A DNA stretch of 64,000 nucleotides from Leptoclinus maculatus (GCA_032191485.1 JAVDOI010000016.1:10774759-10838758), one strand, 5' to 3'. Positions 12,315 to 25,278 are shown, numbered from the stretch's first letter. Numbers and translations: made by a program. Notes: generated by a model from the letters alone, not told the origin.

Positions 12315-12320
12315 TATAAA
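12315..12320 (+). promoter_or_regulatory. msmb: TATA box of msmb
   Basis: tataaa lies 65 bases upstream of the first-exon ATG. A start site near 12345 would leave a short leader, which suits a highly expressed secreted-protein gene. A TATA-containing promoter is unusual among the genes in this window. Confidence 0.6.
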
Positions 12321-12379
12321 GCCTCCATTAGAGAGTTCTCACTCAGATCAGCTTCCTGTTGACCGGCTCACATCTGAGG

Positions 12380-14231
12380 ATGGTACGTAATTTACACCTT
12401 GCAATTGGGGAAGCTATGAAAATGCATTATTTATTTCAGGTCTTGTATTGTGGTTTAACTTTTTTTTTAAATAAAACAAATGCTGTACAGATGTAAATAT
12501 TGATAGATATATTTTACGGCCAATAATTCATTCAAATTGGAGTCCACAGTTGACCTTTTACGGTTACCTTTAAATTCCTGCAGGATTCAATTTTAATCCC
12601 ACTGGTAAAAGATAAATCAGCAAGTAAAGTCCGATATGGTACATTACCTAATGTCAATGGTGATTACTCTTCACATAATGATTACACACTTGTAAATACT
12701 GAAGATAAGGTACAAATAATTTAGGTGGTCTAAAATGCTTTCTTTTTTTTTTTTTTACAAATCTGTCTTGTGCAGACTAAATGACCAATCTATTTTTTAC
12801 ACACAGTGTGTTGCAGACATAATGGGTTTAGCATTCAAATGTATACATAAAAGTGCCTTTTTGTATAATTCTGAATAATTTGTAACGGTGGCAAATCCAT
12901 TAGATATATATGCAAATAGCTACTATTCTAAAAGCTACTGACTCAAACATTTATTTTCCCTTTTAGGGTTTTTACATAAAAACTCTTTCACATAAAATGA
13001 TTGGCTGTTTGTTTGACCACTGTGAGACAAAAGAGGCATGAACAAAAGCTACTAATTTATTTTCAATTTTTAGGAGATCTTAAAAGGATGACAAATAAGT
13101 GCATAAATGCACTGCAGAGCCTATAAAACAGGTACCATGTTTATAGATGTCTTTTATTTCACTCTTTCAGGCTTCTCTCCATGTTTTTGTTTGTCTGCTG
13201 GGACTGGTTGTCCTTTGCCACTCTCAATGCTTCTTCCAGGAGTTGGTGCTGAAAGATCTGAATAACCCTCCAAAAGGTGTGTCGACATGATAACATTTGG
13301 AAGAGAACACAATACAACAACAGTGTGGCAGCATATGTCCATCAGTGGAAAGCATCAACCAGCTGTTGTGTTTGCTCAACACCTGTCAGCTGACTCAACA
13401 CTTACCACACCTGTGCACTCATTGATTCACACACAATAAGTCACCACACAACTTTATCAGAGCCTGATAAGTGGCTGAACAGCTCCTATTAACTGCGTTT
13501 TTTCTTTCTTTACATGTAGGGTGTGTGGACAAGGACGGAAAGCAGCATGATTTTGGCTCTGAATGGAACAGAGACTGCATGATGTGCTCTTGTACAACCG
13601 AGGGCTTGAGGTGCTGTAGCATGTAAGATTTACATGCTTTGATTTAATACATTACACCTTTTATTTTCAAGCAATCCTCTATAAGGGACTGTATGGAAAT
13701 TATTGGGGCAGAGAGGGGGGGGCTAAACCTTATGTCCATGATATGTCTATTATTCTTAAACCAACACTTGTCACACATGATAACAAATGAAAGATGTGTG
13801 TATATTATGTGTTCCACCAAACTGGCATATTAGTCCTATTAGCTGCTAGTTGATTGTCATATGCAGAGGACGGCAATCAGTTGTTAGTTGCCCTCTGCAA
13901 GTGCACCTTTATGAGCCATTTCTTGCAAAGAAAGTCTGAAATATAACTTAACTTTGTAGTAAAAAAAGAAGACACAATCCCCTGCTCTCAAACAGAAAAA
14001 CGTCTCCCCTAATAAATTCTGTATAGTCCCTAATTTGTGCAAAACCATTTTAAGAAGGCAGTAATAAGTAAGTAAGAAGGGGTAATATTCTGTCTGTTTT
14101 GTCCCTCAAGGATCCCTGATGCAGACACAGTAGAGATACCTGATGAATGCGAGCTGGTTGTGAATAAGGAGACCTGCTCTGCCAAGGTGTTGTCGAAGTC
14201 AGACAAGACAAAAGAGTGTCACCCAATGTGA
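12380..14231 (+). CDS. msmb: Beta-microseminoprotein (PSP94 family)
   Basis: Small secreted cysteine-rich protein of the MSMB/PSP94 family. Exons: ATG alone at the end of exon 1 (12380-12382, donor gtacgt), then 13171-13276, 13520-13622, 14111-14231; 333 nt, 110 aa. The signal peptide is ASLHVFVCLLGLVVLCHS, and the mature part begins near QCFFQEL. Ten cysteines follow, the number typical of the family, including GCVDKDGKQH, CMMCSC and RCC in exon 3 and ECELV, TCSA and ECHPM at the end. Having the first exon end at the ATG is the family gene structure. It lies next to npy4r, as MSMB and NPY4R are close in human 10q11. A polyadenylation signal aataaa is at 14405-14410. The exact role in fish is not known from sequence. 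Confidence 0.93.
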
Positions 14232-14404
14232 ACTCACCTCAAATTTACCTCGACATGTTTGGGAAAACTGAAGTCCAAACTTGTCAGCGGTCTTTTTCAT
14301 GATTCATATCAACTATTTTAGGGTGTGTACATAAACCCTAAATCACCATTAAACACAGACTAATCAATCTTTGTCTTGCTTGTCATGTTTTGAAAGTTTT
14401 TGAC

Positions 14405-14410
14405 AATAAA
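14405..14410 (+). promoter_or_regulatory. msmb: Polyadenylation signal of msmb
   Basis: aataaa 174 bases after the stop codon, followed by T-rich sequence. Confidence 0.65.
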
Positions 14411-16939
14411 GATAAACCCTAAAAACCTGCTTGACTGTTTCTTCTTGCCTGCTTTATGTCTCTGTAACAGCACCTACAGCAGGTGTCATTTTCGGCATGT
14501 AATTGAATAGAACCACCACTGTGTGACAGCAGAGCCCAGTGCTCAGAGGGTCTCTGGCACCCAAAGGTCTCTTACAGCCCAACTCTAATGGAGCAACCGC
14601 CGCCTGTTGTCTCTGACAGAAACGTTGTGGCGGTTGTGATGTTCAGCTCCTTCTCCAACTCCCATCTCTGTGGATTCACATCTGTCCAGAGCGTCGCTTC
14701 CTCTGTCATCTTGGCACCACAGACACTCCGTCAGCGAACCCACCACGTGAGTGCTTTATTTTTGACAGATAGTAATTATCGATAACGCGCAATAATGATC
14801 TTTGTCAGTGTCTTTTTTTAGTTAATCAGTTATAAAATCAATGCTACAGTATGTTGTTAAAGCTACAGTCCGCTTGCAGCTTTTTGTCCACAGATATGCA
14901 TGTATACTGTATTCCTGCAAATGTTTTTGAATGATGCATTGAAACAATAGCAAGCTACAGAACATTTTTTTCTGAGAATATGCATCCAATTTCAGCAGGT
15001 AAACTGAAAAAAAAAACGTACATATAATATATGTTAATTAATTCATGTTTAATGTACCTTGTGGAAAGCCCGTCTCCTGACAGCATTCATAATGATAACG
15101 TCTTGGGAGGTATCACCCACTGTTCCTGGCAAATAATGAGGCTCGGGTCATCATTTCAGGTGGGGAACACAACACCGTCTGTTATCCTGCTCCTCCACTC
15201 GCAGGAAGCAAGTAAACTGTTTCTGAATAGTTTCATTCAACTGTTGGATATGACTGCAAAATGAATTTACAACCAAGGGATTCCAGTAAGTGGTAATATT
15301 CACTGGTGGTCGGGTGTAAAGCTGTAATAAAAAGGGAAATATGTTTTTGAGAAATCACACTATAAAAACAGTAATCTTTTAAAGATACACATATTATATG
15401 AATTTTGTACAGTGACTATAATTTACTATAGTATTTAGAGGTTAGGCTTTCTCTTTGATTTCCTTTCAAGCACATACGTGCAGGCTGTCTCCTTGTGATT
15501 TCTATTTTCCCACATATTTATTTATAGTATAATTGTCTAATTCATGACAAGCAAATCCTCTTGTCACACCCTCCAGGATTGCTCAAATTGTATCTACAGT
15601 ACAGACCTTGAAATTAGGTCACGAAGTTTCCAAATCTAAAAGGAAACTTGTATGAAATGCAATGGTGCAGTCACAAAAAGACCATCTTAACATGCCATGG
15701 TATTGCTACAGAGAATATTTGATGGATAAAGAATAAGTGAAATTGTCATGCAGTGTGACAAAATGCTTTATCGAGAAACTACCACAAAGACAAAAATATT
15801 GATGACAATGTAGGTTCGTAAGTGAAAATGCCTTAGTGCACGACTGCTCTCAGAAAAATACAGAAGATAGAATCAATGTGAGCCTGGTTCAAGAAATAAT
15901 GGCAGTCAGCCAGTCTCTCTTCACTGTCAGAGGCACTGTCATTATTTTCTCTGAGATGGAGGACACTTCGCTGAGGCGCAAAAGAAGAATATGATGGACA
16001 GAGCAGAGTGGCGCCAGGTCACGGTGTTCCTTATCCTGCAGGGATTTGTGGTTCGGAAAAGGGACGATAATGATAACACAGCCACTTGCTGGATGTGCCT
16101 CCCAGCGTCACATCATTGCAACATGTTCAGGTTCATAATTGCCTACTAATGGGACAGTTCTCCTTTTTCTCCTGCTGGTGTTCATGATTCCTCCGCTCTG
16201 TTGCAGCTGTTTTGTTACATCTGGTTACCGGTGACATTGCACTTGCCTTTCCACCGTGAACAAAGGGTGATCAATGCTGTACCACCCTGCCTGCAGCTCA
16301 GTCAACACACTGACAGAGTTGGTTAGGAATGATGCAGTGTGAAGTGACTGGTAGCTTAGTGTGTGTGTGCCATTAATGGAAAATGACAGGCTCATTTTCT
16401 TTGTGATGCTGGTTTTCACAGCACATGGCAGAGGTTTCAGGGGAGAGAGCTGGAATCCATTTTTATCCCATGTCATGCCCTTTCACTCCGTGACATACTA
16501 CATAATTGATTGTGTACTTGAAAAATAGAAGTCTCTGCTCCAACATAGTAATTTTATTGTCATTAAGCTATTATGCTCAGACTTGAAACCCGACTGGAGG
16601 GTTAATTTGTGGGAGGAGAGCTGACAAGACTGAGATCTTAAGATCCGTAAAGAAGAGAAAGAGAGTGATTGTTAAGACCAAGGACTGGAACTACTCTGTG
16701 CATCTGCAGTAGTGCAAAATACTAAAACTAAAGTGAAAAAATGACCTCGTGACAATCACATTTGGCAAATTATAAACTGTGTAAACAGTTGTGCTTCATA
16801 ATATAAACCTCATAATGGTGTGTAACATTTTTACAAGTGTATTTTGTGGAAAATCAACTAAAAAAAACGAGACCAACTCAAATTAAACAAGACTTCACTT
16901 ATTGTTATTGGCTCCTTGAAGCTGTACTGTGTTTAGCAG

Positions 16940-17235
16940 GTACAGTGTTTATCATGTTCACCATCTTAGTTTAGCATGTTAACATGCTGATATTTGCTAA
17001 TTAACACCAACGTAGCACAAATGTTGATAGTTGTTTTTGGTATTGAAGGTAGTTTTTGCAGTATTGGACGCATCAACATTTTTTACAAGTGATGACCCGA
17101 TGATGGCCCTTAAGACAGAGAAGTCATATCAATTCATCCTCCGGGAACAGTGAATTACTAATATAATACAATTTCATGGCAATCCATTTAACAGCTGTTC
17201 AGACAAACTGACATTGTCCTCCAAACCAGCCATGT
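16940..17235. repeat. Percomorph dispersed repeat
   Basis: Contains the successive motifs gtttagcatgttaacatg, gacccgatgatggccc, aattcatcctccgggaac and atttcatggcaatccat. I recognise this series from repeats that are abundant in perch-like fish genomes. No protein-coding capacity; family name not assigned. Confidence 0.6.
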
Positions 17236-17459
17236 CACTAGCATGGCCAAAGATAGAAGATAAGGGCACGCTTTAATGGCAATGTTTTCTAGAAACTAAT
17301 CTTACTTGGAAGTCTGTTTGCTGCTGCCTTTAATTGAACCATATTCAAGGATATTAATCAATTCCCTGCATTTTTGCATTTTACTACTGTATTTTATTTC
17401 TTACACTGCTTTTTAATGTTTCAATGAATGTTCTTAATTGTTTTTAAATCTCCTTTTCT

Positions 17460-17560
17460 TTTGCCTTATGTTTTGATGCTTTTAATGGTTTTATGTGAAG
17501 CACTTTGAATTACCTTGTTGTTGAAATGTGCTATACAAATAAACTTGCCTTGCCTTGAAT
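17460..17560. repeat. Retroposon-like 3' tail
   Basis: gaagcactttgaattacctt followed by gaaatgtgctatacaaataa and aacttgccttgccttg is a tail shared by many short interspersed repeats in teleosts. It ends in a simple direct repeat. Confidence 0.6.
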
Positions 17561-17837
17561 AGAAAACAAGTCCTCACTTCTTTGCATCTTTCCTAAACTC
17601 CTCAGCCACAGGATCCACTTCTTGCCTTTCTTTCACTCTCTGCTTCTCTCAGAACAGTATCACTTCCACATGAACACACCTTTTGAATTATAAGAGGGAT
17701 TGCTGTGCAAGTGATTACTGTTTTTTTCTCCCTGTGTTCCTCTGTGCTTTCTATCTCTTTGTCTCAGATGCATATTTTAAGAGGACTGGGATGGACAGTT
17801 TGATCCTGGGGGCCGGTGACACTGAAGTCCTGGTGAG

Positions 17838-19181
17838 ATGTCCTTTAGTGGCAACGAGAGCCAGTCTTCTCCGTCAACAACAGCTCCAACTCTGCCCTTC
17901 AGCAGCTCCACCTCTCCACATTTCCTACCATGGGAGGAGGGAAAAACCACTAATGAGTCTGTGCAGGAGTGGTTGGGGAATAAGACCCTGCTCCTCTCAG
18001 ACCTCGCTGTTCTCGCGCATGATGAGCAGTGCCCCATGTCTCCTGTCCTCACAGGGTGTCTAGTCGTGTGGTACAGCATGACAATGGTGCTGGGGCTGGT
18101 GGGGAACATCAGCCTCATTTGCATCATCGCCCGTCGCAGGGAAAAAGTCAATGTCACTGGCATTTTCATCTGCAACCTGTCATTCTCTGACATCCTAGTG
18201 TGTGTCTTCTGCCTCCCCTTTACTGTCATTTACACGCTAATGGACCATTGGGTGTTTGGGTCGCTGTTATGTCGGCTGGTGCCGTTCATCCAGTGTGCGT
18301 CTGTGACCGTGTCTGTGCTGTCTCTGGTGTTCATTGCTCTGGAAAGACATCAGCTCATCATTAACCCCTCTGGCTGGAAGCCAAGCATTTCTCAGGCCTA
18401 CATTGTGGTGGTTCTCATTTGGATTCTGGCCTGCTTCACCTCCTCACCTTTCTTGGCTTTTCAGCTACTCACAAGTGAGCCCTACAACGTCATCGTGCCC
18501 CAGTATCCGCTCCATCACCAAGTCTCTCCTCAGGCTCATCTCAATGCATCTCCACCTCAACCTGTTTACTACACATACAAAAACTCATCTGCACTTCCAA
18601 ATTCATACCACACGCTTTTTTCTTATGCCCTCGCCTCTCCACACATGGAGGCCTGTCTGGAGCACTGGCCTTCCCATCAACACAGGCTTGCTTACACCAC
18701 ATGGCTCCTCCTGTTCCAGTACTGTGGTCCACTATTGTTGGTCCTGCTCTGTTATGTTAGAGTTTATGTGCGCCTTCGCCAACGCAAAGACATGCTGGAC
18801 CGCGCCAGGACACCAGAGAGCCAGAGCATGACTCACAGCCGCCGAATCAACATCATGCTGGTCGCCCTCATCACAGCCTTTGCTCTTTGTTGGCTGCCGC
18901 TCACCATCTTCAATGTGGTGTCAGACTGGAACCAGGAGGCTCTGCCCATCTGCCACCACAACCTGCTGTTCTCCCTCTGCCACCTGCTGGCCATGTCGTC
19001 CACCTGCATTAACCCCATCATCTATGGCTTCTTAAACTCCAACTTTCGGCAGGAGGTGAGAGAGTTGCTCCTGCACTGCCGCTGCAGTCAGCTAGAGTGT
19101 GAGCGTTTCCCCATGTCCACTGTGCACATGGAAGTGTCCCACATCTCCGAGCCTATTAGCTGCAGGAGCAACTCTGTCTGA
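17838..19181 (+). CDS. npy4r: Neuropeptide Y receptor Y4 (pancreatic polypeptide receptor)
   Basis: Seven-transmembrane, Gi-coupled receptor of the plasma membrane for NPY-family peptides. Single coding exon, 447 aa. N-terminus with glycosylation sites N6, N39 and N48. TM1 from about residue 75; TM3 ends in the NPY-receptor form ERH (169-171) in place of DRY. The conserved disulfide is likely Cys145-Cys273. CWLP is in TM6 (351-354) and NPIIY in TM7 (392-396). The tail has clustered Cys (HCRC) for palmitoylation. The C-terminus STVHMEVS...SCRSNSV matches the Y4 subtype end (STVHTEVS...GRSNPI), which separates it from Y1. The second extracellular loop (about 209-285) is much longer than in mammalian Y4. 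The start ATG gives an open frame with no membrane segment before TM1; it is also preceded by a splice-like sequence, so a 5' exon is possible. Confidence 0.95.
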   Translation: MSFSGNESQSSPSTTAPTLPFSSSTSPHFLPWEEGKTTNESVQEWLGNKTLLLSDLAVLAHDEQCPMSPVLTGCLVVWYSMTMVLGLVGNISLICIIARRREKVNVTGIFICNLSFSDILVCVFCLPFTVIYTLMDHWVFGSLLCRLVPFIQCASVTVSVLSLVFIALERHQLIINPSGWKPSISQAYIVVVLIWILACFTSSPFLAFQLLTSEPYNVIVPQYPLHHQVSPQAHLNASPPQPVYYTYKNSSALPNSYHTLFSYALASPHMEACLEHWPSHQHRLAYTTWLLLFQYCGPLLLVLLCYVRVYVRLRQRKDMLDRARTPESQSMTHSRRINIMLVALITAFALCWLPLTIFNVVSDWNQEALPICHHNLLFSLCHLLAMSSTCINPIIYGFLNSNFRQEVRELLLHCRCSQLECERFPMSTVHMEVSHISEPISCRSNSV

Positions 19182-20666
19182 CTTTAATATTACAACCTGA
19201 AGGATCCTGCTGTAGTAGGATATAGTCACATAAACTGTAAAGACTAACTTCTGCTGTTTGTTCTACATTTTAATGACAGTATCCTACAATAGCTTTGACA
19301 GTGACTTAAAGTGCAACATTTTTATCAGTGGTCTGAAGTGAAGTGTGCTGTACAATGTTGGTTTATCTTATTCTGCTGTAGAAAAAAGGAGTGCATTAAT
19401 GTAAAAAAAAAACAGTTTCTAAAGAAAGTGTCATTTCAAACTAATCTTTGCTGTGTCCCTATTAGACGCTTCATACTAACTGTATACAGTATTTCGTAAA
19501 GTAAACTGCTTTTTTTGAAGAAAGTATCTATGATTTTATTTCCATTTTATACTAACAGGAACTGATCAAAGTGTCCCCCGTTGGACGTCAATTAAACTGT
19601 GACTTTGGAGAGCTACTGCCCCACCACGATCATCAAACACCAAAATGAGGCCTCCAGTGGAATTCCAGAGACGGAAGAGACTTTTGTATGTTGTTTTTTG
19701 TAGTGCTTCTGTTTTATTTCTTACATTTTATTTGTTCTTTTGTATATATGACATGTGTGCAGTGAATTAATGTGTAATTTTTGTGATTAATGTGACTCAT
19801 AAAGGTCAAATGTAACAGTTTATAACAGTGTTAAAATATAAATTTGCTTTAGATGAGTTGAATAAATAAATAAATAATACCAAATGTGTGTTACACTTGG
19901 CTTTTAATTGAATTTAAATTCTGTGAGACTCCAATGTAGCCAGCTATATATGCCTGGTTTAATAACAAAATCAGTGGAACTATATGCTGAATATTTTATT
20001 AGCAAATCTTTTTTAACTACTACCTCAAAATCCTTATTCTCTTATCTGTATTAAACAACATAATATATATTGTTCTTGCTGCATGGCAAAAATGTGAGAC
20101 AAATTAGAATTAGTTAAAGCTTTCTAGGATTGTATAAAGTTTGTCTTCCAAAACATGGAACCATATTCAACAAGGCCAGCCTCAATCCAGGATAGTCGTG
20201 TCTGCTTGAGGTTACACGGTTTCAGTGCATTTGACATATTCCTCACTCAGCTCTGTGCTTTTCATGTAAAATGTCACCTGAAAAACATTTTCATGGGTTT
20301 GACTTTGGTTTAAATGTGTGACAGGAGGTTGTTGAACATGAAAAGTAAGCTACACATCCAGCTTGGGCTGAATCCAAATTTAGGGCCACACATCATAAAA
20401 CTACTTGATGCGTAAGGCCTATAATATAAATATTTTCCACCATTTTTAATCGTGAATTAAGTATTAATTTTTACATAATAGTGTGGTTGTCTATCAAGAT
20501 AGACCGAAGAAGTAGCAATAGTACTCCTGAAAGTCTCGTTTGTTCACGGTCGAAGTTTAAAGTAGACTTCTAAAGGGCCCTTCTCAAGGATGCTACCTTG
20601 TTCCCTTCACCATTGTATCTCGGCTGGAAGTGACGTTTGTTACCTATAAGCCAATGATGGCCCATG

Positions 20667-20682
20667 TCCCAGAATGCATTGC
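20667..20682 (+). promoter_or_regulatory. ZNF143/Staf-like site upstream of mcph1
   Basis: tcccagaatgcattgc closely fits the known ZNF143 core (TTCCCAGAATGCATTG). It lies about 1.1 kb before the first coding exon and about 80 bases before a plausible non-coding exon donor. A CCAAT motif lies about 17 bases upstream. Function is inferred from the motif only. Confidence 0.5.
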
Positions 20683-21111
20683 ATCACAAACTGCACGCGC
20701 GAACAATGTACACTGTAGTTAGTTATTTTTGGAATCTTGCGCAACCTCACTGTCACATAAAGTAAGTGCACGGTAAATACTGTTGGTATCTATGTGCATG
20801 CCTTTGTCCTGCTAATAGTCAAACATACGTGTAATACGTATGTCACTATATTACGGAAGTATTAGCCACACCAGCGTAATGCTAAGAAAAAAACAAGTTT
20901 GTTAGCTCGCTAATTTAGCAACGAAACGTAGCGAGAACTAACGGAAAACAGTATCAACATCATTTGTATTTGATAGGTAATACATTTAGATATCTAACGA
21001 TGTCTAATGTTTGCTTTAAATAAGTAACGTTTCAGTTACTAACGTCATATAGGCTGTCTATAGTTAAACCGTACGTTTGATAACGTCAATTGATTCACGA
21101 TGTAAAGCTAC

Positions 21112-21255
21112 GTAGCTAATGTTAGGTTGTGTGGTTAGCAAATGTTAACACTAGTGTCAGTCATGGGTTTACAGTAGACCACTGTAGCTAATGTTAGGTT
21201 GTGTAGTTAGCAAATGTTAACACTAGTGTCAGTCATGGGTTTACAGTAGACCACT
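21112..21255. repeat. 72-bp direct tandem duplication
   Basis: Two head-to-tail copies (21112-21183 and 21184-21255), each beginning gtagctaatgttaggttgtg. They appear to differ at a single base (gg versus ag about 20 bases in). Confidence 0.9.
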
Positions 21256-21806
21256 GTACCTAAATAATGTGTTTTAATGATGCAGGTAGAGGTCGGTAGA
21301 CACTAAAACATAGTTATTTAATGGCGAGTGTTCATACACGCCAGTACGTCCAGTACTGTGCCACAAGTTGAAACATGTAACTTAGCTCACAGTCGTTAGT
21401 CAATACGCTATTGATAGAGTGACAGTAAGTATCTTCTCCCCTCTGGAGCAAAACAATCTGCTTCTCAAATGTGATGAGTTGCTTGTAAATCTCATATATT
21501 CATGATATGATAACTATATCAAAGAAAAATATATCAGTATTACTATTTGTGCCTGATGGTCAGACAATGTCAACAGTGTCCCTTTTGGCTGTGGTTACTT
21601 TTGGGTATTGGCAATACTTATTACACTTGTAAGACTAATCCGGATAATCAAAAGTATAATTAATAGAATGACTAAAGTGAAAATAATCCAGAGCTGCAGC
21701 CCTGACTGTGACACTGATTGACAACGATGTTCTTCAAACTCAAAAAGTGTCTTCATTGGTTTTGTGTAGGTGAAGCTAAAGAGACCAGTAATGACCACAA
21801 GCGACA

Positions 21807-24800
21807 ATGGTTTCAGTTCTTAAAGGTATTGTACGTCATCTTAGTTTTACTGCAGTTAATCTAAGGCTAAGTTGAACTTTGTTTTTAGTGTACGTTTATG
21901 ACTCTGTTCAATACGTTTGCAGATGTCGTTGTCTATGTTGATGTGTGGTCATCAGACAAAATGGCAAACTATTCGAAAACGTTCGTTCAGCAGCTGCAAG
22001 AAATGGGAGCTCAGGTGAGACTGCGAGGCACATGTATACACGTTTGCACCATATTGCGTGCCATTGACATGTGCACTTTGCAATGTCTAAATGCCTTTGT
22101 GTTTTACAGGTATCAAAAACATTCAATAAACAAGTCACACATGTAGTCTTCAACAACGGTCACCCGGCCACATGGAGGAAAGCCAAGAAAAGTGACGTGA
22201 GGCTGGTCTCTGTTCTCTGGGTCGGCAGGTACGAAGGAAACTGAGCGAGAGCTTCAAAGATACTGTGATATTTATACTGTATTGTCATGAAGTGTTAAAT
22301 GATGTTGTCGTCAACCATTACTTGAACATTAATGGGGCTTATTTTTGGTAAAATGATGTCCAGATGTTATGATGACGGTGTCCGCGTGGATGAGGAGTTG
22401 TATCCGGCCTTTAATGATGAAAGCAATCCTATGTTGAAGAACAAGAGAGTGAGTCGAGTCAAGGCATACTTTGTGCTGATTTTGGGTCTTTTCGTCATGC
22501 ACAATACAAGAGATAATGCTTTATGTCTTTGAAAGTATTCAAACATGCGTTTATTTTCCTCTCATTCAAAACCTATTTTTTGTGTTTGGTTCACGTAGCA
22601 TCGCTGCATGCAGCCAAAAGATTCTCCCGAGAGGACGCCTGAGAACGACAGACGCATGAGGAAGAAATTAGATAAGATGATGAAAGACCTAGCTCCAAAA
22701 CAACCTCTCTGTAAGAGATTATTACACTTTTAGAAACTTTTAAAAGATCATTTTTAAATGACAAACTACATCCTTTTGATTTACTTTTACCCACAGTTAC
22801 AGATGTGTCGTCGCCCATCATTATTGATGAGGAGAATGGAATAGTCTACAGCCCTGCATTGAAACGATCAGATTACATGGCACAGCGTTTGAAAGACATG
22901 AAAGAGAAACGGGAAAACCTCTCACTCACAGGTAGGAGCAGCAGCAGCAGCAGCAGTTGTACCGGCTGATAAACTGACAAATGCCAAACCCCAGAAACTC
23001 ACATCTGTATTTTCTGTCTCTCAGCTTCACAAATGGTTGAATCCTGCTCACCCACTGGGCTGAAGCTGTCTCTTGGGAGCACACCAACCGTCCTCAAATT
23101 AATGTGTAAGAACATTTTTGGTGTTCCTGATAAATGGAAAATGGTATTGTTGTGTTGAAATCCAAGATAGCACTTGTACCCTGGCAAGAGCTTCTTGAAG
23201 TTGAGTCTCTGTTCTTGTACACTGCCAAACAAAGACAATCAACAGAAAGTAGCTAAACAATGCACAATATCCTTGTTTGTTTATTTATTTATTTTCTGTC
23301 TATAGATGACCAGTCGGATGATGATTCCAGTGCTTCTGTTGCTGAACCTGCTTACTCGCCTGATAAAGAAGAAGGGAGAACGCAAGTTGACGTTACTGAC
23401 CATGACCATCCCAAACAGCGCAACAAGCCGCGTCTCTCACCCTGCCACGATGTGCCAAAACAGATCTCAAGTCATGTGGAATGTGAAGACTTCAAGGACG
23501 AAGACGCGACGAGACAAAAAAAGTCTAGAAGGACCTCAGTCAGAAAAAAGCCAGCAGAGAAACACAAGTCCGTAGGTTCATTAGAAAGTCCCTCTAAGGA
23601 TAGGAGGTCTGGCAACAGCAAGAGCGTTCATAAAGAAAAATCCTCGAGTCCGTCACCTCACAAAACTGGAAAGAGAAAAATGAAAGCCGCTAAATCCTTT
23701 ACAGAGACTAAGACACATCTTTGTTCTGACGCTGCCTCTAGCTGCCTCTCATCGCCGGCCACATTAGGTGATGGTGCAGCTAAACTGTCAAAAGAAAGTG
23801 CCTCCCCATTACAGAGAACAACTAAACAAGCCAGGCCGTCCCTGTCTGCCTTGGTACGATCCTTCACTATATCCAGCGACTCTAGAAGCCTTCCCTCGGG
23901 TTCCACTGACGGAGACGATAATGTGTTCGAGGACTATTTCTCCCATGCCAACCACCGCCCGAAATCAAAAAGACCTCCTTTGCCTAATCTACCCGTGGAG
24001 AGAGACATTCAGATTCCTTTTGAGCTGGACTCCGTCCCAAAGAAGAGAAAACTAAGAAGAAGTGAAAGCATTGGATCTGAAATGAAGAGTAAAAAGAAGA
24101 TACTGGAAACAAGTCGTCCCTCTGACGCAAGCAGTAAGCCAAGAAGTCACTCACAACAGGACGTTAAAGAACCTCTGCCCGCACCGGAGAGTCTAAGTAG
24201 CGATGTTACACTCGTGGCTAAAAGGCGAAGACAAAGCACCTTGCCCTTCATGAGCTCCAGCACGACCACAAGCGATGCCGCGACACAGAGACGAGCGTCT
24301 ACATCGGTACGGCCGACAGCGTCAACGGAGGCCGACGCGATATCGGAGAAAAACTCTGTCAATGTCACTTCTCATTCCTTGGAAAGTGAGTAGTCAGGCT
24401 AGAACGTGTGTACTAATGATTTCCTCTATCGTCTTCACTGTGAACTGAACAAAACAAATAATTACTAAATGGTGTTTGAACATTCACAGTGGTGGGTGTT
24501 TGTGAATTGTGTCTGTAATCTTTGGGTTATGCGTGTGGTTTCAAAAGGTTTTTGCAACGTAATTATTATTTCAAGGAATTAGAGCTAATTCTCTAAAGAT
24601 TTATTTACTGGATGTCACATTTTAAAGAGAAGAATAAAGAGAAATCTTCAATCTAAATAAATGAGGCCTTTTTATATGAATATACTTATAATGTTCTGTA
24701 TGTGTTTGTCTTTTCAAGAGTTTGAGACATGTTCTTCCCTTATGTCTCTGTGTTTCCTCCAACAGTCCAAAGACATGCGAGTTAGTTGAATTTAAGCTTT

Positions 24801-25236
24801 ATGTGCGTTTGTTAGTCAGTATGTGAGGACTGGAACAGTACACGTAGTTATGAAACGGGAGACAGTTGGCGATGGAAAATCAGCCCTGAATATGTCAACG
24901 GGTCATTATTGAAATCTAAGACTTTTTTAAAAACATCACTGATGTAAAAGAAGCGTATCGCATCAGAACACATGAATAACTGAGATTTAGTGTTTAAACG
25001 ACATGTCAAATGAGCCACGGACATATTTAACATCTCCTCAAAAAGATGTTTATCTAGAAAAACATGAGACCTGAGAATGTGTGAGTCAAGAGTTATTCTT
25101 TGAAATAATGAAGGATTTGAATATGTTTAATTCCTATAAACTGAAGTGAGTAGTCTGTTAATTATCTGGTAGTGAAGTGGTTTAAAAATTTGCATTTTAC
25201 TGTTTTGAGCCAGGTGTAACGAAGAGATGAGAGATC

Positions 25237-25278
<42 letters not shown>

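Larger units (their letters stand above)
14411..17837. other. Intergenic between msmb and npy4r, repeat-bearing
   Basis: No coding exon recognised. Two dispersed repeat copies lie at about 16940-17235 and 17460-17560. The npy4r promoter and any 5' non-coding exon should be in the last few hundred bases; I could not place them. Confidence 0.5.
19182..21806. other. npy4r 3' side and mcph1 promoter region
   Basis: The first 700 bases are AT-rich and probably npy4r 3' UTR, ending near a run of overlapping aataaa motifs (19861-19877). The mcph1 promoter side holds a ZNF143-like site (20667-20682), a possible non-coding exon ending at 20761 (donor aaa|gtaagt), and a 72-base tandem duplication (21112-21255). 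No coding exon was found. Confidence 0.5.

Noticed and set aside
14588..14785. Small open frame between msmb and npy4r
   Set aside because: No signal peptide, domain or splice partner that I could recognise.
18334..18831. Second long plus-strand frame (165 codons) inside npy4r
   Set aside because: It overlaps npy4r in a different frame; the receptor frame has all the conserved motifs.
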